Shown: one piece after another, positions 18,401 to 23,078 of the stretch | Layout of the letters: the number at the start of each line of letters is the position of its first letter | How positions within the stretch are numbered: position 1 is the first letter of the stretch | Source: a virus | Strand: one strand, 5' to 3' | IMG/VR virus record: IMGVR_UViG_3300022693_000699 | Coordinates: 1-23,078 of that record | Length of the DNA stretch: 23,078 bases | Position numbers and translations under genes: made by a program | Notes under the pieces: generated by a model | Told to the model about the DNA's origin: nothing | What the model saw: the letters and a program-made list of their open reading frames with translations, nothing else | Database searches by the model: none

Positions 18401-21373
18401 GGACAGATAAAGCCCATATTAACGGCATTGTCCAAAGTGAAGAACGAGCGGCAGCTGAACGCTGTATTTAACCGTATTGATGAAATAGCAAAAAAAGTCC
18501 ATACCAAACAGTTATTAAGGGGAATAAATAAAGAACTTAAACGTACAAAGATGAAGAAAGTGTCCGGGAAACTGACCGGTAAAATGACAGCAGACACACA
18601 GGAAACGATTGAACAGGTCAGGCAGATAGTAAAGATGTCATTGACCGAGGCGGAAACGGAAACGACAGCAATGTATGAAATAGCCGTTCATCAAAACACC
18701 GAACCATCTGAAAAGGATGCGCAGCGCATTTATTTACTGGAACTCTATGGCGGATTAAAAACCAAATCTGTAGATCAGTTAGCGGATGCGTTATTAAACC
18801 TGCAATCCATTATTAATGATGGTGTTACGCTGCGATCCATAAAAGAACAAGTCCGCAGAACCAAAAACGATATTATGCAGCGGAAAGCTGCGGAGATCAT
18901 CACCGGTGGCAAACCGGTTCATGGCAAACTATTACGTAGAACCCAGGGTTTGGACGATACAAAGATGACAAGGATCATCTGGAATATTATGCGGGGGTCT
19001 AATGCGACAATGCAATCCTGGGAAACACTTCTGGACATATACTCTTTTCACGATAAAGGGTCAGCACCATACAACAGTTTTTTAAATATAAAGTTTGGTG
19101 GCGATTTGCGGGAGGCTGATCTGTCTGAACAGGAAGGAGTCAGGCTCAAAGAAATTATATTAACAGAATCAGCAGAGAGTATATTCGGTGCGAAGGGAAG
19201 AAAATTAGAAAAGATTCTAAACAAAAACGAAACGCCGGAAGAAGTAGATGTTGAAATCATGGTGGATGTATTACCGGAGCGGCTCATTCAATACGGCAAA
19301 ACAACTAAATTAAAAGTCAGCCAGAATGAATTAGCCCAATATTGGATGTGGCTGCAAGACACAAAATTAGAAGAAACATTTAAGAATATGGGTTTTACCA
19401 AAAAAACAAGATTCCAGATTGAAGTAGCATTAGACCCTAAAGTGCGGGGATTTGCTGAATATCTGCTGAATGAGTTTTACCCGGCGTATTACCCGGAGAT
19501 CAACAGCATATACAAGAATATGTTCCACGTGAATCTGTCATATAACCCGAAATATTCCCATTTATCCAGGGAGTTTTACGGAAAAGACACGGATCAGGGA
19601 GAAACGCTGGACAGCACCAGTCCATTAGCCTCGGCGTACAGCGGGCATCTGATTGCCCGGGTAGACAGTAAGCGACCCTTGCAGCCAACGGATATGCTTA
19701 AAAACGCCTATCAGCATATATTCCAGATGGAACATTTCATTTCCCATGCGCAGCCGATCCGTGAACTTCGGGCAGTGTTTAATGATGCAGAAGTCCGGGG
19801 CGGCATGGAGGAATACTTCGGTGTTAAGATGCTGCAAGTGTTCGATCGTTTTGTGGAAGATATAGCCCGGGGCGGAATTAGCCGGGATAAGGTCAGTAAA
19901 TCTGTGGACTTGCCGATCCGTAACTTTATCAGGGCTAAAATAGGATTGAAGCCGGTCATCTTTTTAAAGCAGCTTGCTTCTATACCGGCAAACATGGCAG
20001 AGATGCCGGTACACCAGTTTATTAAGGGTATGGGCGGATTCTTTATTAACCCAAGAAAAGCCATTAGAACGCTGAAAGATTCGCGATTAGTAAAAAGCAG
20101 GGGCAAAGGGTTTAACCGGGATGTCAGGTCTTTACTTGTAAGGTCTACAACTAAACGCCTATCGAACACTAAAGGTTTTAATGATTGGCTCATGTCATTG
20201 GCTAAATTGGGTGATATAGGGGCGATTATCTCTGGCGGCTGGTCTGTGTATGACTATCACTATAAAATACAGATTAAAGCGGGTGAATCACACGATGCAG
20301 CCCATCTGTATGCCATAGGGAAGTTTGATGCGACAGCCGAGAAATGGCAGCAGTCCGGTCAGGTGAAGAATCTATCTCAATTACAACGTAGTGGTTCAGT
20401 AATGAAAATGTTTACCATGTTCCTTAATTCCCTAATCCAGTATTTCCAGCAAGGTGAAACAGGTATCAGAAACTTAATCGCCGGTCGTGGCAAGAAAAGC
20501 GAGAATATCAAACGGACACTCGTTGCTTATGTCGTTTTACAGGCAGCGTTTCAAATTATAGCCCAGGGACTTAGTTTTGACCCGGATGATGAAGATTTTT
20601 GGAAAGAACTCTCTATATCATGGGCGAAAGGTATACCTATACTTGGCAGTGCATTGAAATGGCTGGTCTTTAGAAGATTCATGTATACCATTACTCCCAT
20701 AGAGTCAGTGATACCGGAACTTGGGCGAGCGTGGGATGCCGGCGGCAAAATAGTCCAGGCTGTGGGCGGAAAAGAAGAATACACACAAAAGGAACTGGTT
20801 AAAATGGCTGACGATGTTATGAATGTAATCGGAACTGTGACTGGTACGCCGTATCAAGGAGTTAGCGGTATTGTTAAAGGTGTTTACGAGACAGTTACCG
20901 GAGAAGCAGATAAGCCAATCCGCAGATCACTGGGCTACAGTAATTATGCTTTATATGGAACAAATGAAGAAAAGCGGCTAATCCTGATTAAAGCGGTGGA
21001 GCATAATAAATCACAAGAAGAATTTATAGAAGATTTAAGCCTATATTATAAAGGTGAAGGTAAATCAGCTGCCTATATTAAACTGGCAAAGAAAAAAGCA
21101 ATAAAGGATTATAAGATATACAGCCGTTACGGACTTGACAATGATAAGGTCAATGAATTAATGAAAGGCGGACAAACGAATGACGATAAGGCTAAATATC
21201 TTAAAAGGCTAAAAGGAGAAATGCCGGCAGCAGAATTTAAAAAGTTTTACAACGAGGCGAAAAAGCTGAAGGTGATATCGGACGACCTGCATAGTAAGTT
21301 CACAGGGAAAAAGAAAAAATCAATAACCAGAAAATTGCCGTCCCGCCAGGCATACAGCCGCAAAGCATATTAG
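12413..21373 (+). CDS. Giant multidomain virion/ejection protein (polyvalent type)
   Basis: A 2986-residue protein, probably packed in the virion and ejected with DNA. The start overlaps the previous stop and has only a weak ribosome site. Regions seen: a charged N-terminus; Gly/Ala-rich, possibly membrane-active segments at about 410-450 and 465-483; a metallopeptidase-like segment near 862-975 where HExxH would be but EERAE (871-875) stands, followed by EWFSD at 915. Then a Lys/Pro linker (about 979-1016); a separate domain (1120-1500) with WYENSAE, STNDRQV, WQIQAVAWVQE and GKPFKQDAM; YAGSINLDKL after a C10 run (1745 on); a long helical part; YWMWLQDTKLEETF and LNEFYPAYYPEIN near 2310-2365. 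The C-terminus, with GDIGAIISGGWSVYDY near 2600, resembles the conserved end of phage giant proteins (LPD38-like). No lysozyme or RNA polymerase motif was found. The ejection role is inferred from position and size. Confidence 0.82.
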   Translation: MPEPFTIPQIKPKKQAVPPETVSPSYDLFGWVDDIANFEKPSLNGEYEPPQQPEVYTEGHIVRMSDGREEIMVDTGEEIDVSGIPHYLAEKDTGEQYYIPASDVPQDSLTAVDDPVMDTVRAITEANQMRAERDSVILESSDPEKTLTELRQVESKVKNESPEVQKFVLDRHRAQYRQPTPFEQAGDIPPGRDFTGQGFAEATRPGHLPEYPEGENVKQFFNEAFAQPYYSMMSGVQGGTSRFFTMLDNYARYLEDKTGLEGRGGLFEDLAKLYNDNAEYYDSKGIDPKEGFMNSLADALYTGSGQLIVDLPQIIALRKWGLPIFMGAHGGSEAIAENEQYSELMASLRGGETQFRYLNENEYIKPEGIKPAIEAINRGDQYQSFHGSPLLMQTIDKYKTTEKPDEHSIALGIAKGVGKGIVLHNILSGLKYAPQYIAKTTAATVFGGMSLQEELKKPAVERDMANIVAGTLMGAFFGKGQKGKTHKQFFSEISDGLGLNKITELQLTKSEIVALRKVFNAPEEATLSDIEFIQGITKNGNKSFLFNEVFRGEGRIPVTLSNKIKAVMNRVLGRPVTEGLEISELPVKEKLEGRTVKYEPPIAVQKPSQIEGEVKPDIVEVPVEMLKNIVKERPPGEPTIIEAIGSKDVVYIGKTKAIDGKEADVYLYENKNMLANWRFMVIGKNYASEVGWAVGLEILNEKLPTVDVFEDLIRLDRRFAKPPEPPVEVPELPAKEEYVNEEELLDMLDDKEGYLADTKEEAPEGTLDVKKPTETDAIIELKDLFQAVDPEVVYEERLSELRTLKDNIEDPLHPETPENAMLQIQAAGRELAGLKPEDVQIAGQNYQKVKDGTLVDIIKIHKGADMGTVIEERAETWYWTQEQISPDWDKTITEERRKYHDRTREKDDPTQSNLEWFSDKAKDNAIGAEPVGKVGAAIQRIFTKFRQYAQALQKSAKKFARYVREGKVPSKLKSFLEKAVEEPIPTPKEVAAALKKKKPKPKKIKYDIALTPKNPKYELILEKKARTHKELKEIIPANKRVAQKKPKGKPYKHISGERFSDLDLSKTEAKVTLTDKDIQDVWQKVLKSTNIPKAELPTGMEPHGAAFFNDALSLPDRSRYWYENSAETFNDRFVDNTPEEIQTIFSVSSAASVQATPELQMRRTLSILAENEQGIPIETGLPTPQSVSDALFRHLAGLKTGNFEQTFSYLSGFVEEPPLSTNDRQVASYFNIDPNELAADPRLYEVLSKFHIELRDKINSQLEKGQNKYESWQIQAVAWVQERINKGVSTEANDLEEAMDAVLNRLKNADVDVPVNEAGQMIVTKELLNKPKVIDVLTPTTKQLRESKIATVEVGTTQTPVGKQAAKLLTRVRDIYDKTTDPRIKKQLDNVRHHYRSIQIRAFKELGRKRSEMSGSPNLIDMIVTAMTGKRAIITRIDFGHGVFGTYNGIASPNIRIPMVQKFGDKYVPLTDDQINMVLGFIGKPFKQDAMAASKFKPVDPQTDPDTHTVFIKQYKKLHSEIVEDIENELNRISGLDFSFNVHHVPNGVVIDVNPHFNADFTTEAPDKVMLNDVIKEVLGDKVNIKYLDNTYDANYFEHPDYNQLIRRLKNGIAERHKAALRKNTKASPSQSRSAIQGQKPIKEILEGFSKHDIGRATAGRIKYRADIDYLNRAQTEIEKIASNFDKDTAVWNKKSEPIIKRAEQPPPPTYHIKRLYKDLKSGKTADLSAAELKAEAVRLRTGNPPPIYAGSINLDKLILDDAVNMGFTPQSMRLLYDGLVSVGKFTFNDLPGKLRLEARRHGINKDNFTEQFGNFKNASAKAQAWFKKVWEAIKAWYAKNREYLQQGAINPKPIGFINTMAERYNQAGRPNKLQFIKELKESGFTKQEIKRASQLYTQIKEKSLVEPGVVTPIEKELSKLEDKEQEAVDLIKAAGYQTTEQFKAREVRDDIRQRITTLIRGHRIGSKEKNLELMKLKMMIRNYAKDHLPKYEITKGQIKPILTALSKVKNERQLNAVFNRIDEIAKKVHTKQLLRGINKELKRTKMKKVSGKLTGKMTADTQETIEQVRQIVKMSLTEAETETTAMYEIAVHQNTEPSEKDAQRIYLLELYGGLKTKSVDQLADALLNLQSIINDGVTLRSIKEQVRRTKNDIMQRKAAEIITGGKPVHGKLLRRTQGLDDTKMTRIIWNIMRGSNATMQSWETLLDIYSFHDKGSAPYNSFLNIKFGGDLREADLSEQEGVRLKEIILTESAESIFGAKGRKLEKILNKNETPEEVDVEIMVDVLPERLIQYGKTTKLKVSQNELAQYWMWLQDTKLEETFKNMGFTKKTRFQIEVALDPKVRGFAEYLLNEFYPAYYPEINSIYKNMFHVNLSYNPKYSHLSREFYGKDTDQGETLDSTSPLASAYSGHLIARVDSKRPLQPTDMLKNAYQHIFQMEHFISHAQPIRELRAVFNDAEVRGGMEEYFGVKMLQVFDRFVEDIARGGISRDKVSKSVDLPIRNFIRAKIGLKPVIFLKQLASIPANMAEMPVHQFIKGMGGFFINPRKAIRTLKDSRLVKSRGKGFNRDVRSLLVRSTTKRLSNTKGFNDWLMSLAKLGDIGAIISGGWSVYDYHYKIQIKAGESHDAAHLYAIGKFDATAEKWQQSGQVKNLSQLQRSGSVMKMFTMFLNSLIQYFQQGETGIRNLIAGRGKKSENIKRTLVAYVVLQAAFQIIAQGLSFDPDDEDFWKELSISWAKGIPILGSALKWLVFRRFMYTITPIESVIPELGRAWDAGGKIVQAVGGKEEYTQKELVKMADDVMNVIGTVTGTPYQGVSGIVKGVYETVTGEADKPIRRSLGYSNYALYGTNEEKRLILIKAVEHNKSQEEFIEDLSLYYKGEGKSAAYIKLAKKKAIKDYKIYSRYGLDNDKVNELMKGGQTNDDKAKYLKRLKGEMPAAEFKKFYNEAKKLKVISDDLHSKFTGKKKKSITRKLPSRQAYSRKAY
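17244..17456 (+). CDS. Possible nested gene or fossil gene start inside giant gene
   Basis: A 70-codon frame, shifted relative to the giant gene, begins at ATG 17244 with a perfect AAGGAG (17230-17235) 8 bases upstream. It is preceded in its own frame by tandem stops TAATAA (17226-17231), exactly the layout of an ordinary phage intergenic junction. The product begins MASQKDTKLPSGKTLRQ and continues as a normal-looking hydrophilic, helical, basic protein with LEEQRREGL in the middle. I do not recognise it. The overlapping giant frame here is Ser/Lys/Gln-rich and looks less conserved. It could be a real overlapping gene, the start of a downstream gene carried in with an inserted segment and then fused over, or a sign of two compensating indels. 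It ends at TAG just after an A6 run (17448-17453), where a -1 slip would enter the giant frame. Confidence 0.35.
   Translation: MASQKDTKLPSGKTLRQVQANLDQLYKDKNRSKKFSKDFPSMTLEEQRREGLSTEPTLIISTGRRPKLKK
17644..17653 (+). repeat. Ten-C homopolymer in coding sequence
   Basis: Ten consecutive C code for the end of Asn1744 and Pro1745-1747 of the giant protein. Gain or loss of one base would meet a stop within about 35 bases in either other frame (TAA in both). Such a run is a slippage hot spot for replication and for sequencing. Confidence 0.95.
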
Positions 21374-21420
21374 AGATTTGTAATGATGATAAATCTAAAG
21401 TAAATTAACCGTACATATTA

Positions 21421-21439
21421 ATTGACTTACAGAGTCAAT
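21421..21439 (+). repeat. ATTGACT/AGTCAAT inverted repeat after giant gene
   Basis: Perfect 7-bp arms, ATTGACT (21421-21427) and AGTCAAT (21433-21439), around TACAG. No T run follows, so it is not a terminator. It shares the ATTGAC word with the inverted repeat before the scaffold gene (3455-3472). TTGACT also resembles a -35 box, with TAAAAT at 21442-21447 as a possible -10, but the 14-base gap is too short for a normal promoter. Confidence 0.45.
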
Positions 21440-21452
21440 CTTAAAATTAGAC

Positions 21453-21497
21453 GCTCTGCATAATCCAACAGGTTGGGGTTGGTAGGGCTTTTTTTTT
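21453..21497 (+). terminator. Rho-independent terminator before spike-base gene
   Basis: GCTCT (21453-21457) pairs with AGGGC (21484-21488, one G-U), and CCAAC (21465-21469) pairs with GTTGG (21478-21482). An alternative CCAAC/GTTGG pairing at 21471-21476 is also possible. Nine T follow directly (21489-21497). It would end or attenuate transcription from the giant gene before the receptor-binding genes, whose ribosome site lies only 8 bases after the T run. Confidence 0.65.
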
Positions 21498-21517
21498 ATC
21501 TGAAAAGGAGCAATACA

Positions 21518-21775
21518 ATGTCCGCAATACCTATCGTAAAAGGGTTAGGATCGGCAAATAAAGCCGTTAGTATAACAGACAATGAAACCACTCACGTTAA
21601 ATGTCGTGCAATATATGTAGGCACAGACGACAGCTATGATTTTTATATAAACGGTGTTTGGGTAAAGTTTAAAAATGCCAATGAGGGTTCGATCTATCCT
21701 GTTAGAGCAACAGGGGCAAGAATATCTGCTGGTGGCGTTGCACCAAGCACTGGCGACATAGTGTTTTTGAACTAA
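21518..21775 (+). CDS. Small spike-base/fibre-base-like protein
   Basis: The 85-residue product matches the pattern of small beta proteins found before phage fibre or spike genes. It has charged and polar residues at the start (SITDNETTHVK), then RAIYVGTDDSYDFYINGVWV, VKFKNANEGSIYPVR, and a final Gly/Ala-rich strand ending TGDIVFLN. This order (R-x-hydrophobic-Y-V-G-T, an N-G or D-G turn, G-S-I-x-P-hydrophobic-R, and a closing GDIV strand) is that of the family called spike base proteins in gene-transfer agents and phages. The family name is from memory and should be taken as likely. The start is ATG 21518, with AAGGAG (21505-21510) 7 bases upstream. Longer readings from TTG at 21473 would begin inside the terminator hairpin. 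Its stop overlaps the next start (TAATG), so it is coupled to the fibre gene. Confidence 0.72.
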   Translation: MSAIPIVKGLGSANKAVSITDNETTHVKCRAIYVGTDDSYDFYINGVWVKFKNANEGSIYPVRATGARISAGGVAPSTGDIVFLN

Positions 21776-23078
21776 TGCTTGGATTAGGCACTTCTCTAAC
21801 CAGGGGAGGAAAAGCAGGTCGTACCTACGTCAAGGACGGTCTCAAACTCTATATGCCCTACAGAGGCTCTGACGCTTCCGAAGTAAAATTCGTAGGCACA
21901 GGCTCTACCAGTTTTGATGGTAGTAATGATTATGTGGATACAAACTCAACATTTCAATCTACCTTTCAAGGTTCATTTACAATTAGTGCATGGATAAAGC
22001 CCACTGATGGTAATCCTTCAGGAGATGAAATATATATTGGTACAAACAATGCCGATGATACAGATGCTATGTATCTCTATGTTAGAGATGGAGGAGAATT
22101 AGGGTTTTATTATAAAACAAATAATAATAGTGATTTAACTTTAACAAATAGTGCATTGTTCACTGATGGACAGCAAGATTGGTGTCATGTATGTGCAGTT
22201 GTTGATGATACTTTAAATCAGGTAAGTCTTTATTTTAATGGAGTTTCACAAACATTAAGTGTTAGTTATGATGGTGATATTTCATCAATAACTAACTCTG
22301 ATTTTCAGTCAAGTGGAACTACTCCTAATTTATTTATTGGGGCTTATTCTGATAATGGAACATCATCAATGGAGTACAAAGGCTCTATCAAGAACGTATC
22401 TATTTGGAGTAGGTGTTTAACCGCCACAGAAATTCAGAATGTAATGTATCGGTCATATGCAGAAGTAAGTGGCAGACTTGCAGATGGGCTTGTGAGCTGG
22501 TGGGCTTTGGATGCTACTGGGTTAGGCAGTGAACTTATTACTAATGGAACATTTGATGATGCAAGTACGACAGGATGGGAATTAGCATCAGAGGGTTCAG
22601 AGGTTGTTAATCTTTTTACAATTAGTGCATCTGGGAATGGATGTAATGTGTCAACTGATCCAAATGCTGACCACAAATATTTTGGGACAGCAGATGATGG
22701 GTCAGCTCAAGGTTATGGTTTTAGTATTATAAATGACAGAACTTATCAAATATCTTTTGATTATACACAAAATAGTGGTATTTCTCCAAGAATAAGGATT
22801 AGAAAAAATAGTCTTGATGGGGGTAATATAGCGGATTTTGAAGTGGCTGAAGGAGCATATACAAATACTACTGTAGAAACAAAGACATCAACCTTTACTG
22901 CAGGTGATTATTCTGGAGGAACTCCTGCTAATATTGGCTATCTATCATTTGACCTTGGAGCAAGTACAGCTACAAATTTTACTATTGATAATGTAAGTCT
23001 TAAGGAAGTATTGGTTAAAGACCTAAAAGGTTCTAATGATGGTTCTATATATGGTGCAAGAGTAGACGAAGACCTCTA
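21775..23078 (+). CDS. LamG-domain tail fibre/spike, partial at window end
   Basis: An open frame from ATG 21775 runs without a stop to the window edge (434 codons, incomplete). After a short N-terminus (MLGLGTSLTR) it has a LamG/concanavalin-like jelly roll at about 45-225: STSFDGSNDYVDT, FTISAWIKPTDG, YKGSIKNVSIWSRCLTATEI. Residues about 252-412 resemble a carbohydrate-binding module, opening LITNGTFDDASTTGWEL and closing TNFTIDNVSLKEV. LKGSNDGSIYGARV at 417-430 looks like the beginning of another LamG unit, as these often start after a DGS/DGT-IYGA motif. Such domains bind glycans, so a receptor-binding fibre or spike is likely. It overlaps the spike-base gene by TAATG. Codons are markedly A/T-ending and CCGG is absent, unlike the head genes, which suggests recent exchange of the host-range module. 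Confidence 0.85.
   Translation, partial: MLGLGTSLTRGGKAGRTYVKDGLKLYMPYRGSDASEVKFVGTGSTSFDGSNDYVDTNSTFQSTFQGSFTISAWIKPTDGNPSGDEIYIGTNNADDTDAMYLYVRDGGELGFYYKTNNNSDLTLTNSALFTDGQQDWCHVCAVVDDTLNQVSLYFNGVSQTLSVSYDGDISSITNSDFQSSGTTPNLFIGAYSDNGTSSMEYKGSIKNVSIWSRCLTATEIQNVMYRSYAEVSGRLADGLVSWWALDATGLGSELITNGTFDDASTTGWELASEGSEVVNLFTISASGNGCNVSTDPNADHKYFGTADDGSAQGYGFSIINDRTYQISFDYTQNSGISPRIRIRKNSLDGGNIADFEVAEGAYTNTTVETKTSTFTAGDYSGGTPANIGYLSFDLGASTATNFTIDNVSLKEVLVKDLKGSNDGSIYGARVDEDL

Noticed and set aside
12413-21373. N4-type virion RNA polymerase
   Set aside because: Size and position fit, but the conserved T7-like polymerase motifs (the R-x3-K ... YG helix and the HD motif) are not seen in plausible order.
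21422-21447. Sigma70-like promoter TTGACT / TAAAAT
   Set aside because: Boxes are good but the spacer is only 14 bases, and the -35 is part of an inverted repeat; a terminator follows at once. Kept only as a note.
21473-21517. Longer start for the small spike-base gene
   Set aside because: The extension begins at TTG inside the terminator stem and reads through the T run; AAGGAG favours ATG 21518.
1-23078. CRISPR array, tRNA, integrase or transposase
   Set aside because: No regularly spaced repeats, cloverleaf-like segments or recombinase motifs were noticed on either strand.

Overview
The window is a late structural-gene block of a tailed bacteriophage, with every convincing gene on the + strand. 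The order is: terminase large subunit, portal, scaffold, major capsid protein, head-tail adaptor, a very large nozzle-like tail protein, two internal-virion-type proteins, a 2986-residue giant protein, a small spike-base-like protein, and the start of a LamG tail fibre or spike. No tape measure, sheath, tail-tube or baseplate genes of long-tailed phages are seen. Nozzle followed by internal proteins is the arrangement of short-tailed (podovirus-like) phages. Strong AAGGAG ribosome sites point to a bacterial host, but nothing identifies the species. No integrase, tRNA, CRISPR array or insertion sequence was found, so a free phage, a metagenomic contig and a prophage cannot be told apart.

Layout. 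1-3194: packaging motor (TerL, portal), overlapping by TAATG. 3195-3492: a non-coding, strongly structured gap with a nested stem-loop (3286-3332), a rho-independent terminator (3390-3438) and GTCAAT-type repeats (3441-3472), which separates packaging from capsid genes. 3493-6260: scaffold, major capsid and adaptor, with a long hairpin just before the adaptor ribosome site. 6264-12413: nozzle and two small candidate ejection proteins, tightly packed. 12413-21373: one 9-kb gene, 39% of the window, for a giant virion/ejection protein with several domains of the phage 'large polyvalent protein' type. 21374-21517: an inverted repeat and a second terminator with nine T. 21518-23078: receptor-binding module, cut by the window end.

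The most unusual part is the middle of the giant gene. The tetranucleotide CCGG is common in most of the window (about 15 copies in 12413-14603) but absent from 14604-17811 and again from 21228 to the end. The first CCGG-free block contains a metallopeptidase-like segment whose HExxH position reads EERAE, a separate globular domain, a ten-C homopolymer, and a complete gene-start signature in another frame (tandem TAATAA, AAGGAG, 8 nt, ATG at 17244, 70 codons). I read this as a mosaic insertion fused into the giant gene, possibly still carrying a nested gene.

How the genes work together: TerL and portal fill a procapsid built by scaffold and capsid protein. Adaptor and nozzle close it and make the short tail. 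The internal proteins and the giant protein probably leave with the DNA and act in the envelope or cytoplasm of the host. The last two genes make the host-recognition appendage. The ejection role and the insertion history are inference.
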